From Spongiibacter thalassae (GTDB lineage Bacteria > Pseudomonadota > Gammaproteobacteria > Pseudomonadales > Spongiibacteraceae), in assembly GCF_012272835.1 (NCBI RefSeq), contig NZ_JAAWWK010000001.1, positions 682,001 to 746,000 on the forward strand: 64,000 nt of DNA, written 5' to 3'. The notes beneath the pieces are model-generated. The model saw only the letters and a program-made list of their open reading frames with translations, did not search any database and had not been told where the DNA came from. A program made the translations under genes and the position numbers. Of this stretch, positions 33,433 to 42,773 are shown piece by piece (position 1 is the stretch's first letter; each line of letters begins with the position of its first letter).

Positions 33433-35760
33433 ATGAAAAAACTCGTAGAAGCTGATTTCAGGTCAGAATGGTTCAGGGTATTTAGTCTGTTGGTTTTATC
33501 CATTCTATTGGCGTCAGGCTCGTGGGCGCAGGAAGAAGCCAAAGTGAGAAAGAGTAAAAACCGCTTGATAGAAGAGGTTCTGGTGACGGCTCAAAAGCGG
33601 GAAGAAAATCTACAGGATGTTCCAGTGTCGGTGTCGGCATTCAGTGGCGAGCTATTGTCGGCGATGGGGGTGGATGACCCCACCGATCTGCAAGCCATCA
33701 CGCCTGGACTCACCTATAACTCCGCTACGGGCTTTGCGATAGTCTATTTGCGCGGCGTTGGCTCCGACGCCTTTTTGATGGCAGATCCCAGCGTGGCGAC
33801 TTACATTGACGGTGTTTACTATCCATTTTCCAGCGGACTTGCTCAGTCTTTCGGAAAAGTTGAACGCATCGAAGTATTGAAAGGGCCACAAGGCACCTTG
33901 TTTGGTCGCAATACCACGGGTGGCGCGATCAGTATTACGACGGAAACGCCTAGTCTGGAAGAATTGTACGGGTCGCTGGACTTCAGCTATGGCAGCTTCG
34001 AGACGAAGAAGGCTCGAGCCTTGATTAATGTCCCCGCGGGCGATGTCTTTGCGGCAACGGTTGCGGTATTCCACGATGTCTCGGACAACTACTACACCTT
34101 TGATCCTGAGTCCACGCAGCAACACGTTCCCGAGGAAGTCGCGAAAGGCTACCGAATAAAAACGAAGTTTTTTTTCAAACATCTCGATCTCATGCTTGCC
34201 GCAGTCAGGGTCGATCAGGCGGGGTTTAACACGGCGCTATCGCCGAATACACAGCCCTCATCGTTGGTTGAGACTTTTGGGGGAGAGGCGCAACCACGCA
34301 ACCATACTGCATCGGTGGATGCGCCCATTAATTTTGACATTGACAGTGAAGTTTTTTATGCGGAGATAAATGCCTATTTCCCCGGTGCGGACAGCAAATT
34401 GATTTTGAGTAGTCAGAGCATCGAGAATCTGGGGCTGACAGACTTCGACGGCACCAATGAGCCGATTATATCTTTTGGGTCGCCAGTATTTTCCGATGTA
34501 AAAACCGCTGAGCTACAGTTTCTTTCCAATGACGACAGCTGGGGTGCGGGTTGGTTAAGCTGGATCGGGGGGTTGTACTACATTGATAGTGTGGCGGGAC
34601 TCGATCCGCAATTGGCGTTGGTGGGGGGCGAGCAGGGGCAGGTGTCGGCCGTTCCGCTTGGAGAATTAATCAAAATGTTGCCCGATCCACTGCGCAATGA
34701 GCTGGACGCACTGCCTCTGGTTAATGGTCTTAACTTTGCTCTGGAGGGCTTCCTCGCGACGGAATCCTACGCAGTGTTTCTGCAGACGTCGCTGCAATTT
34801 ACGGATTGGTTCGAGCTGACTTTGGGTGGCCGCTATCAAGAGGAGGAGCGAGAGGTACTGGAATCTACGGTATCAACGCGCTCTGCCGATGGAAGCACTG
34901 AGCAGCTGTTCGATTGGCGAAATGACGGTGCGGGAGAGCATTATGTTGAAACGACGAATTTTTCGCCAAAAATTTCCCTCAATTTTACGCCAAGGGATGA
35001 AACGCTGATCTATCTCAGTTGGCAGGAGGGTTACAAGAGTGGCACATTTAATACGATCAATATTACCGATGATATTGACTACGCTCGTCCCGAGGAAGTC
35101 GTTGCCTACGAACTTGGTGTTAAATACTCAAGCTCGGGTGGTTTCGCCATCAATGCCGCGTTGTTTCAAACAGAAATCGAAGATCTGCAGGTACAGTTTA
35201 CCTCGCTGTTTACCGGCGGTGCAGTGTCTTTTGAAAATGCCGGCGCGGCTCGAATACAGGGTATCGATTTTGACCTGCGTACGCTGATACTGGAACCCTA
35301 TGTCGATGACCTTGCATTGACTCTCAGTGGCGCCTATCTGGATGGAATTTACACCGACTACAAGGATGGATCGGGTTTTAATGAAGAAACGGGAATGTTC
35401 GAAGGAGGGCAGGATTTTACTGGCAATCGTATGGTGAGAACACCGGAGTACAGTGCCTCAGTAGCGATGAGCAAAACCTTCAGCTTTGATTTGGGCCTGC
35501 TGGAGCTCACGGTGGATGGCTACTATAACTCGGGGTATCCCTACCTGGCTCAGAATACGGTGTTTATCGAAGAGGAATACCACGTGATTAACGCCAGGGG
35601 GAGCTTTTTGCTGGCAGACCCGGACGTGCGAGTCGTTGGTTCGATTAAAAACCTGACTGACGAGGTCTACGCACTCTCTCAATTTCCAAACGACTTCGGC
35701 CGTCTGGAGGCCCTCGCGGCACCTAAAAACTATAGTGTCGCTATACAGTGGAATTTTTGA
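33433..35760 (+). CDS. TonB-dependent receptor (subfamily B, second copy)
   Basis: 775 residues from ATG 33433; ATG 33418 would add five residues and cannot be excluded. A signal segment ends near ASGSWAQ, the TonB-box-like LIEEVLVTAQKR follows, then the plug block MGVDDPTDLQAITPG and a barrel ending in QWNF. It is a close paralogue of the receptors at 12008 and 60355. A half site of the TCYAC motif (ATTAATCTACAACG on the minus strand) lies about 30 bases upstream. It marks the right end of the AT-richer block and converges on the tetR gene 19 bases away. Confidence 0.92.
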   Translation: MKKLVEADFRSEWFRVFSLLVLSILLASGSWAQEEAKVRKSKNRLIEEVLVTAQKREENLQDVPVSVSAFSGELLSAMGVDDPTDLQAITPGLTYNSATGFAIVYLRGVGSDAFLMADPSVATYIDGVYYPFSSGLAQSFGKVERIEVLKGPQGTLFGRNTTGGAISITTETPSLEELYGSLDFSYGSFETKKARALINVPAGDVFAATVAVFHDVSDNYYTFDPESTQQHVPEEVAKGYRIKTKFFFKHLDLMLAAVRVDQAGFNTALSPNTQPSSLVETFGGEAQPRNHTASVDAPINFDIDSEVFYAEINAYFPGADSKLILSSQSIENLGLTDFDGTNEPIISFGSPVFSDVKTAELQFLSNDDSWGAGWLSWIGGLYYIDSVAGLDPQLALVGGEQGQVSAVPLGELIKMLPDPLRNELDALPLVNGLNFALEGFLATESYAVFLQTSLQFTDWFELTLGGRYQEEEREVLESTVSTRSADGSTEQLFDWRNDGAGEHYVETTNFSPKISLNFTPRDETLIYLSWQEGYKSGTFNTINITDDIDYARPEEVVAYELGVKYSSSGGFAINAALFQTEIEDLQVQFTSLFTGGAVSFENAGAARIQGIDFDLRTLILEPYVDDLALTLSGAYLDGIYTDYKDGSGFNEETGMFEGGQDFTGNRMVRTPEYSASVAMSKTFSFDLGLLELTVDGYYNSGYPYLAQNTVFIEEEYHVINARGSFLLADPDVRVVGSIKNLTDEVYALSQFPNDFGRLEALAAPKNYSVAIQWNF

Positions 35761-35779
35761 GTTTCCGCGGTAGTCGAGA

Positions 35780-36409
35780 TTACTTGGGTTCGGCGCCGGC
35801 GAGTATACGGCTAAAGGCGACATCGAGGGCGCCCTTTAATTCCTTTAGCAGGTAGGGTTGGTCGTTGCCGCTGTAATTTCGCGCCAGATCCAGTGCGCCG
35901 AGCAAAACAGTGTTGTAAAGCAACTGGATTTGACGAGTCTCCTCAATACTCAAGCCGGCTTCCAGCATGCAGTCTCTCAGTGCGTTGACGATGCGTGAGG
36001 CGCTCTCGGGATAATTGTGGTCCAAGCTGTTGAGTAAACCATGTCGAGCCAATTCGGGGTATTCCGAGGAGAGCTCAAGGCCTTTTTTGATGATGGTGGC
36101 AAAGCGCTCTTTCCAGCTCTGATTAGTGTCCGGGAGGGTCCAGCGGTCAAGCATGGAGGCGGCAGCCAACTCGTAGAGCTCCTCCTTGTTTTTTACCATG
36201 GTATACAGCAGCCGCGGTGATACGCCGACTTCTGATGCGAGCTTGCGCATCGACAGGCTGCCGGGGCCGTCGCGTTTCTCCATCACAAGCACGGCTCTTA
36301 TCAGATCAGCCCGATTGGGGGTGGGGGCGTCGTCGCGGCTGCGACGACCTCGTTTGGCGGGTGGTTTGGTGGCGGCGTCTTTGGGCGCGGCCGCCGTGTT
36401 TTTTGGCAT
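35780..36409 (-). CDS. TetR-family regulator coupled to the SCP2-P450 gene
   Basis: 209 residues. A basic, Ala/Pro-rich N-terminal tail (about 1-30) precedes the helix-turn-helix (SLSMRKLASEVGVSPRLLYTMVKNKEELYEL). The ATG overlaps the TAA of the upstream SCP2-P450 gene by one base (TAATG), so expression is coupled. It may regulate its own operon through the TCCAC-GAT-GTGGA site at 38162-38174 and the three related sites in the window (inference). The C-terminal domain looks like the TetR_C group but is not assigned further. Confidence 0.88.
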   Translation of the reverse strand: MPKNTAAAPKDAATKPPAKRGRRSRDDAPTPNRADLIRAVLVMEKRDGPGSLSMRKLASEVGVSPRLLYTMVKNKEELYELAAASMLDRWTLPDTNQSWKERFATIIKKGLELSSEYPELARHGLLNSLDHNYPESASRIVNALRDCMLEAGLSIEETRQIQLLYNTVLLGALDLARNYSGNDQPYLLKELKGALDVAFSRILAGAEPK

Positions 36410-38100
36410 TAGTCAGGATTCCAGATAACAGGTATCGCAGTTGGGCTGCGGAAACTTTTGCCGCGAATATGCGCGTCCTGTTTGACAACTTCGTCGCTGT
36501 CAAAACGTAGACCCGGCAGGGCGTCCAGCAATTTGTTGACCGCAATTTTGATTTCTAAGCGCGCTAAATGCAAGCCAATACAGGTGTGTACGCCGGTGCC
36601 GAAGGTGATGTGGCGAAGATTTGCACGGTGAATGTTGAAGCGCTCACCGTCTTCGACAAACTCGGGGTCGCGATTCGCTGCGCCCAGCAGTGGCAAAACG
36701 ATGGCGTTTTCGGGAACGATGGTGTCGCCAAGGCGCATTTCGCGCAGGGCTAGTCGCGGAGTCAGTTGTACCGGAGGGTCCATGCGCAGGGTTTCTTCGA
36801 TGGCGCGGCCGACCAAACCGCGATCATTACGCACATCTTCAAGTTGACTGGGGTTGTCGAGCAAGTGGAAGAGCAGGTTGCCCAGAGCGCGATAGGTGGT
36901 TTCGATACCGGCGGGAAGTAGCAGCAACAAAAAGGAGTAAATTTCCTCGTCGCTGAGTTTTTTGCCGTCGATTTCCGCGTGTACCAGTTCGCTGATCATA
37001 TCCTCTTCGGGGGCAGCGCGACGGGCTTCCAGAAACGGAGCGAGGTAGGCGCGTACTTCCTGGGCGCACTCGGCTGCGCGGTCCGGGTCGGCGACCCCTT
37101 CAAGAATGCCCACTGCCCAAAGTTGAAACTGTGCAAAATTCTCCTGGGGCAGGCCGATAATCTTGCCTACAACGCGGGCGGGGTAGGCGAAGGTGAAATC
37201 TGCGACCAGGTCGGCCTTGTTGCCTTTTGCCTTCATATTGGCAATCAGCTCGTCCACCACTTGGTGGATAAGGCTTTCTTCCCATTTTTTAAGCAGTTTC
37301 GGTCGCAGTGCCGGGGCGACGAGATTGCGATACCCGGCGTGGGCTGGTTCGTCCATGCCGACCAGAATATGGTCGCCCATTACGCTGCTATACATGTTTT
37401 GCAGCACCACACTGGAAAAGTCTTCGTTGTTGCGCAGGCAGGCATTGACCTCGGTGTGACCATACAGGTAGACCAGCGTCCCCGCGTTTTCACCGAAGCG
37501 ATCGGTTTCCAGTTCGACTCTGTTTTGGCTGCGCCGCCGGGCCCATTCGGTATGGGGGGCGCGGGGGTCGCCGGGGGGATCGACGGGGGTTTCCATATAC
37601 AAGAGCCGATCGACAAAGCCTTCGCTGTCGGAATCTTGCTCGGCAGTTGGAGTGGGTGCGAGAGTGGCGGTGTCAGTGGCGGGCGAGGGTGTCGCCTGTG
37701 CAGGGTGAGCCCCAATAATCTGCTTAAGTGTCGCTATGCTGCGCTTAAGCAAGCTTGGCTTCGTATTGTTTGCTGTCGGGGTAGATGAGAGCGCCGTCAT
37801 ATCAAAATAGCTGGTCATGCTTTGGCCGAGTTTCAAGTTGCCTCGAGTTTTCATGCGGCCGGTCATGACGGCTACCATGCCGTTGATCTCACCGGTCAGC
37901 ACCTGGCGCATCACCTCGTCGTTGGCGCTGAGGGTCAGACTCGGCTGGGGCGACTGCCCCAGACTGAACTCACAGCGACCATTGCTGATGCTCAGGTAGC
38001 AGGGTTCGCTGATGTCGAATTGAAAAATAGCGTGGGCATCGCCGGCCACCTCGGGTAAAAAACCCTTGGGGAGTTGTTCAATAAGTTCACGGGTGTTCAC
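36409..38100 (-). CDS. Natural fusion of an SCP2 sterol-carrier domain to a cytochrome P450
   Basis: 563 residues from GTG 38100, which has AGAGG eight bases upstream; the open frame reaches 38166 but that extension crosses the operator. Residues about 1-105 form an SCP2-like domain (AIFQFDISEP...LTLSANDEVMRQVLTGEINGM...GNLKLGQ). A linker rich in Ala, Thr, Pro and Ser follows to about 160, then a complete class I P450: I-helix AGIETT, EETLR, and FGTGVHTCIG with the haem cysteine near 507. SCP2 binds sterols and acyl-CoAs, so the fusion may deliver a hydrophobic substrate to the haem. I know of no characterised enzyme with this order, though I cannot search. Confidence 0.88.
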   Translation of the reverse strand: MNTRELIEQLPKGFLPEVAGDAHAIFQFDISEPCYLSISNGRCEFSLGQSPQPSLTLSANDEVMRQVLTGEINGMVAVMTGRMKTRGNLKLGQSMTSYFDMTALSSTPTANNTKPSLLKRSIATLKQIIGAHPAQATPSPATDTATLAPTPTAEQDSDSEGFVDRLLYMETPVDPPGDPRAPHTEWARRRSQNRVELETDRFGENAGTLVYLYGHTEVNACLRNNEDFSSVVLQNMYSSVMGDHILVGMDEPAHAGYRNLVAPALRPKLLKKWEESLIHQVVDELIANMKAKGNKADLVADFTFAYPARVVGKIIGLPQENFAQFQLWAVGILEGVADPDRAAECAQEVRAYLAPFLEARRAAPEEDMISELVHAEIDGKKLSDEEIYSFLLLLLPAGIETTYRALGNLLFHLLDNPSQLEDVRNDRGLVGRAIEETLRMDPPVQLTPRLALREMRLGDTIVPENAIVLPLLGAANRDPEFVEDGERFNIHRANLRHITFGTGVHTCIGLHLARLEIKIAVNKLLDALPGLRFDSDEVVKQDAHIRGKSFRSPTAIPVIWNPD

Positions 38101-38156
38101 AATGGCATCCTCTGTATTTTTATGTTGTGAGATCGTGTCTGTCGATGTGTACGTAT

Positions 38157-38180
38157 TTAATTCCACGATGTGGATATAGT
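38157..38180 (-). promoter_or_regulatory. Candidate operator TCCAC-GAT-GTGGA upstream of the SCP2-P450 gene
   Basis: The core at 38162-38174 is the most symmetrical of the four TCYAC-N3-GTDGA sites. It lies 62 bases before the GTG start and is flanked by the same AATT and ATATA bases as the site at 10952. Confidence 0.55.
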
Positions 38181-38224
38181 GTTGATCAAAACTGAGCCTC
38201 TGTCAATTGCTGGTGCGTGTGGTG

Positions 38225-38836
38225 TTATTGAAGAGAGTCTATAACAGTGTCGGCGGTGGTCATTGCCGCCAGCGGTGACAGCATATAGGTTACGATGGCA
38301 TCGTGGGTGGCCTGGTCGGAACCGGCAATAGCGTCTTCGGGGATGACAATGCGGTAGCCTCGGTCAAGGCCGCCCAGCATCATTCCCGGTACGGCGGCGT
38401 TGGTAGACACCCCCGCCAGTACCAGATTGGTGCAGCCGAGATTGTGCAACAGGGATTCCAGGTGATTGCCATAGAAGGCGGTCATGCCCGAGTAGCGGCG
38501 AACAATGTGGTCGCTGTCCTGGGGGCGCAGCGCGCCAACAATCTCCACCTGAGGGCTGCCCTCTACCAATCCTCCGCGTTTGCGAATATAGGCGACTGCG
38601 GGATTGTTGAGGCTCACTCCGGCAAAGTCCGGGCGGTGTTCCACATTGATATAGATCACCGGCATATGGTGTCGGCGAAAGGCGTCGGCCAAGGCCGCGA
38701 TGCGCGGCACAATTTGCCGCTGTGCAGCGTGCCGGGTGATGGCCGGCAGCACGCTGTGCTCGGGCTCCAGCAGGCCGCGCTGGCATTCGTTAATCAGGAG
38801 GGCGCTGCGGCCCTCCAGTTGCAGTGGTGCCGTCAT
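38225..38836 (-). CDS. Isochorismatase-fold cysteine-hydrolase-like protein lacking the usual triad
   Basis: 203 residues from ATG 38836. An open frame extends upstream into the acyl-CoA ligase gene but is a shadow. The fold pattern is clear (ALLINECQRG, VIYINVEHRPD, LVLAGVSTNAAVPGM, GYRIVIPEDAI). The catalytic Asp reads as Glu (INECQ), the lysine region has Arg, and the nucleophilic Cys position has Ala. Some subgroups such as YecD also lack the Cys. Either chemistry differs or the protein binds rather than hydrolyses. It follows the ligase by 11 bases. Confidence 0.78.
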   Translation of the reverse strand: MTAPLQLEGRSALLINECQRGLLEPEHSVLPAITRHAAQRQIVPRIAALADAFRRHHMPVIYINVEHRPDFAGVSLNNPAVAYIRKRGGLVEGSPQVEIVGALRPQDSDHIVRRYSGMTAFYGNHLESLLHNLGCTNLVLAGVSTNAAVPGMMLGGLDRGYRIVIPEDAIAGSDQATHDAIVTYMLSPLAAMTTADTVIDSLQ

Positions 38837-38847
38837 GCTTGCGCGGC

Positions 38848-40395
38848 TCACTGGCAGTAGGTTTTGCGCAGGGTGACCTTGTCGATTTTCCCTGTGGGCA
38901 GCTTGGGTATCGCCTCGGCAAAGATTACCGAGCGCGGCTTTTTGTAGCTGGCAATCATTGTTTGGCAATGGCCGATCACCTCTGCCTCGGTCAGGGTCTC
39001 GCCGTCGCGCATCACCACTACTGCGCACACGGATTCGCCCCACTTGTCGTCGGGCATACCGATGACGGCGCACTCGCTGATCGCTGCGTGGCTCAGAATG
39101 GCGTCCTCAACTTCCCGTGAGTAAATGTTCTCGCCGCCGGAGATAATTACGTCTTTTTTCCGGTCCACTAAATACAGCATGCCATCTTCGTCAAACATGC
39201 CCACGTCGCCGGTGTAGCACCAGCCGTCGCGGAAGGTTTCAAGGGTGGCTTTATGATTGTTCCAGTAGCCACGGGCCATGGCGGTTGACTGCACCACGAT
39301 CTCGCCGGCCACCTCAGGCGGGCAGGGTTGGCCGTTGTCATCTTCAATGCGAATGCGGGTGCTTGGGAAGGGTTGACCTACAGAGGTGAGCCAGCGCTTT
39401 TCGCGGTCGCTGCCGTCGGGACGATGCTGTTCGCGCAACAGTCCCGAGCTGAACACTTCGGTCTGGCCGTAGAGATTCATAAATATCGGGCCGAGCAGTT
39501 CCATGCCGCGTTTGAGCAAGGGCAGTGGCATGGCGGCGGCGGAGTAAACAATGGTGTGCAGTTTGCTGACGTCGATCTCGCCGATATTGGGCTGGTCGAG
39601 CACCATTTGCACCAGTGTTGGCGCGAGGTGGAGTATGGTTACGCCGTCGTCGTTAACCGCCTGCAGCAGTGCCGCGGGGTCGAACTGACGGTGCAGTACT
39701 ACCGTGCCGCCGCGAAAATGTACCCCCATGCCCATGGCCATCGCGCCGATATGGAACAGGGGCATGACCAGCAAAATGCGATCCTCAGGGCCAGAGCGGG
39801 TTTCTACCGCCATGGTCTGGGCGCCGAGGCGCATTTCCCGCTGGCCGAGAATACAGCCCTTGGGCTTGCCGGTGGTGCCGCTGGTGTAGATCAGTGCGGC
39901 GATATCTTCTTCCCGAGCGCGATAGCTAGGGCCTGTGGCGTCGCCGCTGGCGATGAAGTCTTCGTAGGAAGTAGCCCAATCGACCTCGCCGTCGATGCAG
40001 ATATAGCGCTCGACACTGGTCAGTTGCTCGCGCAGACCGTCGAGCAATTCCGCGTACTGGGCTTCAAAAAAGAGGATGCGCGGACTGGAGTCGTTAACGA
40101 TATGGGCGATTTCCGGGCCGGCCAGGCGGAAGTTGACCGTTGAAAGGATTAGTCCGCTCCACTGGCAGGCGGCCATCAATTCGCCGTAGGGAAGGTTGTT
40201 CATAGACAGCACGCCAACCCGATCCTGCCGTTGCAGTCCGCTTTTCTCTGCGGCGGAGGCGATGCGCAGTGCGCGCTCCAGCAGCTGACGGTGGCTGATC
40301 TGCTGGTCACCCATAATATAGGCGGGCTGGTCGGAAAAGCGTTGGGCGTTGTCTTCCAGTGTGTCGGCTAGCGTAAAGGGCACGTGGTCTCTCAC
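38848..40395 (-). CDS. AMP-forming acyl-CoA synthetase (FadD-like)
   Basis: 515 residues with every ANL motif: YTSGTTGKPKG, YGQTE, YTGDVGMFDEDGMLYLVDRKKD, and the C-terminal LPKLPTGKIDK with the catalytic lysine. It activates a carboxylate to acyl-CoA. It is transcribed divergently from the FadE34-like gene across a 128-base promoter and in the same direction as the SCP2-P450 gene, so it may prime the acid produced by that P450. FadD3/FadD17-type steroid ligases are possible analogues, but substrate is not determined. Confidence 0.92.
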   Translation of the reverse strand: MRDHVPFTLADTLEDNAQRFSDQPAYIMGDQQISHRQLLERALRIASAAEKSGLQRQDRVGVLSMNNLPYGELMAACQWSGLILSTVNFRLAGPEIAHIVNDSSPRILFFEAQYAELLDGLREQLTSVERYICIDGEVDWATSYEDFIASGDATGPSYRAREEDIAALIYTSGTTGKPKGCILGQREMRLGAQTMAVETRSGPEDRILLVMPLFHIGAMAMGMGVHFRGGTVVLHRQFDPAALLQAVNDDGVTILHLAPTLVQMVLDQPNIGEIDVSKLHTIVYSAAAMPLPLLKRGMELLGPIFMNLYGQTEVFSSGLLREQHRPDGSDREKRWLTSVGQPFPSTRIRIEDDNGQPCPPEVAGEIVVQSTAMARGYWNNHKATLETFRDGWCYTGDVGMFDEDGMLYLVDRKKDVIISGGENIYSREVEDAILSHAAISECAVIGMPDDKWGESVCAVVVMRDGETLTEAEVIGHCQTMIASYKKPRSVIFAEAIPKLPTGKIDKVTLRKTYCQ

Positions 40396-40466
40396 AGTTC
40401 TCTCTCTTTGTTATCCGTTTCGGGTGTGGGTGTTTTCGCCGCGTTGGGAAACTGTTTCTTGAAAAC

Positions 40467-40491
40467 TGAATATATGTTAGTTTATGATTCA
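40467..40491. promoter_or_regulatory. Candidate operator in the divergent promoter of the ligase and FadE34-like genes
   Basis: A 25-base imperfect dyad with TGAAT and ATTCA ends and TATGTTAGTTTATG in its middle. TGTTAGTTTGTG-like sequences recur at 53339 and 53428 in the other divergent promoter of the window. Confidence 0.5.
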
Positions 40492-40523
40492 TTGCAACGC
40501 TTGCACAGAGACCGATAACGCCA

Positions 40524-42749
40524 ATGAATTTGTATTTGACTGACGAACAGAACATGTTGCAGGAGACGGCGGCGCGCCTGTTTGCCGCTGAGTCTACCGG
40601 GGAGCGGGTTCGCTCCGTTGAGGCCACTGGCTTCGACCCTGAGCTGTGGCAGCAACTGCAGGAAATGGGTCTGAATTTGATGCGCCTGCCCGAAGAGGCC
40701 GGCGGATTGGGCAGCAGTCTGCTTGATGCCGTTATCGTGGCGGAGCAGGCGGGGCGCCATATTGCGTCAGTGCCTCTGGTGGAGCATCTGGCAGCCTCTC
40801 GTTTGCTGGCCGGGCTGGCACAGCAAGAGCGCGCTGGTGCAGCACTTGCTCAGCTTGCAGAGGGCAGTTTGATTACCCTGTTGCCGCAGGTGTTGTCCGA
40901 TAAGCAAGCGCCAGTGAATGGTGCAACGGCGGCACAGTACACCCTGTTGGCAGATGCCGAGGCAGTCTATTTACTTGACGCCCGGCACTTTGATCGAGTC
41001 GATAACCTCGGCAGCGGCGCAGTGGGTGTGCTGAAAGAGTCGGTGGCATTGTCCGAGTTTGCTATCGCCAGCGGCGACGACGCTCTGGCGTTGTTCGCGG
41101 CGGCCTGTGATGAATGGCGCCTGCTGTGTGCGGCGGCGCTGGGCGGGCTGGCTGAGCAGGGTTTGCGCATGGCCGCAGAGTACGCCAACGAACGCAAAGC
41201 CTTTGGCACGCCGATCTCCAGTTTTCAGGGTATTTCCCACCCGTTGGCCGATGCCATTTCCCAGGTTGAAGGTGCGCAGCTGCTGACCCGCAAGGCGGTT
41301 TGGGCGCTTGCCACCGCGCGCGCGGACGCGGCGGCCAGCGTGGCAATGGCGTTCTGGTGGGCGGCGGACATCAGCTCCAAGGCAATGGCCAGGGCGCTGC
41401 ACACCTTTGGCGGCTATGGCGTGTCGCTGGAATACGATATTCAAATGTATTATCGCCGAGCCAAGGCCTGGCCGGCCTTTGCCGGTGACGCACAGCGCAG
41501 TCTGCTTGATGCCGCTGATCGGCTGTGGCCGGAACCGCGCAACGCTCGGCGTCCGGCCGTGCTTCCCGACGCGGGAGAAAACCAACAGGATTACAGCTTG
41601 GGCGCCGATGCCGAGGCTTTTGCCGAGCAAACCCGCGCCTTTTTTGCCAAGCATATGACCCCGGAGCTGCGCGCCCACGCGCATCACTCTGTAGATGGAT
41701 TTCACCCCGAATTCAACCGCCTGGCGGCGCAGGAGGGTATGTTGTTCCCCCATTGGCCCAAGGAGTACGGGGGGCTGGAAAAGAGCGCCTACGAGCTGGC
41801 GGCAATGACTGCGGTATACGAGGCCGAAGGCTGGGAGCACGTTACTGCACCGATTACCAATCAGGTCGCGCAGATAGTCATGCGCTTTGGCACCGATGAA
41901 GCGAAGGCGGAATCACTGAACCGCTTTGCCTCGGGTGATGCACTGGCCTGTATGGGCTTTACCGAGCCCTCCTGTGGCTGTGATGTCTTTGCAGCAAAAA
42001 CACTAGCGGAACCCACCGAGAGTGGCGACTGGCTGATTAACGGCCAGAAGATTTTCACCACTGCGGCCAACCTGGCAGATTATTGCTTCCTGCTGGCCCG
42101 TACCAATACTGACAAGCCCAAACATGCCGGTTTGAGTGTATTTCTGGTGCCCATGGATCTGCCGGGTATCGAAGTGCATGCGGTGCACACCCTGCAGGAC
42201 GAGCGCACCAATATTGTGTATTTCAGTGATGTTCAGCTGCCCGCCAAATATTTGGTTGGCGAGGTCGATGGCGGTTTGAAAGTGATGGCCTCTACGCTGG
42301 AAATGGAACACGGTTCGGCGGATCAATATCGCCACGGCCACGTTACGGCCTTCCACGCAGCTGAGTCCTGGGCGCTGAATGCCCAGCGCGACGGCCAGCC
42401 GGTGTTGGCCGACAATCAGACTGCCAGTCGTTTGGCCCGCTCCAGAGTGCATCTGGAAGTGTCTACGATGCTTTGCTATCGCGCTATCTGGTGTATGTCG
42501 GAAAAAATTCACAACCGGTACTGGGGGCCAATGGCCAAGCTGTTTGCCACCGAGTATTACCAGCGTGACGCTGACGACCTGATGGATCTGTGCGCACCGC
42601 ACAGCATTATTCAGCAGCGCGATGGGCTTGGGCATCTTGAAGTCGGCTACAGACAGTCGATTGGCACCACGATTTATGGTGGCACCAGTGAGGTGCAGCG
42701 TAGTCTGGTTGCCGAACAGGCCCTGGGCCTGGCTCGCTCGCGGGGCTGA
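40524..42749 (+). CDS. Fused two-domain acyl-CoA dehydrogenase (FadE34/ChsE3-like)
   Basis: 741 residues, twice the usual ACAD length. Residues 1 to about 345 form a complete beta-type domain (MNLYLTDEQNMLQETAARLF, ERKAFGTPISSFQG, HTFGGYGVSLEYDIQMYYRRAK). Residues about 365-741 form an alpha-type domain with GFTEPSCGCDVFA, KIFTTAANLADY and TIYGGTSEVQRSLVAEQAL. Mycobacterial FadE34 (ChsE3, about 711 residues) has this layout and oxidises steroid side-chain acyl-CoAs. This is the strongest single pointer to steroid-like side-chain degradation in the window. It heads a long plus-strand operon. Confidence 0.9.
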   Translation: MNLYLTDEQNMLQETAARLFAAESTGERVRSVEATGFDPELWQQLQEMGLNLMRLPEEAGGLGSSLLDAVIVAEQAGRHIASVPLVEHLAASRLLAGLAQQERAGAALAQLAEGSLITLLPQVLSDKQAPVNGATAAQYTLLADAEAVYLLDARHFDRVDNLGSGAVGVLKESVALSEFAIASGDDALALFAAACDEWRLLCAAALGGLAEQGLRMAAEYANERKAFGTPISSFQGISHPLADAISQVEGAQLLTRKAVWALATARADAAASVAMAFWWAADISSKAMARALHTFGGYGVSLEYDIQMYYRRAKAWPAFAGDAQRSLLDAADRLWPEPRNARRPAVLPDAGENQQDYSLGADAEAFAEQTRAFFAKHMTPELRAHAHHSVDGFHPEFNRLAAQEGMLFPHWPKEYGGLEKSAYELAAMTAVYEAEGWEHVTAPITNQVAQIVMRFGTDEAKAESLNRFASGDALACMGFTEPSCGCDVFAAKTLAEPTESGDWLINGQKIFTTAANLADYCFLLARTNTDKPKHAGLSVFLVPMDLPGIEVHAVHTLQDERTNIVYFSDVQLPAKYLVGEVDGGLKVMASTLEMEHGSADQYRHGHVTAFHAAESWALNAQRDGQPVLADNQTASRLARSRVHLEVSTMLCYRAIWCMSEKIHNRYWGPMAKLFATEYYQRDADDLMDLCAPHSIIQQRDGLGHLEVGYRQSIGTTIYGGTSEVQRSLVAEQALGLARSRG

Positions 42750-42773
42750 TACACAGAATTCAGGAGAAGTAGT

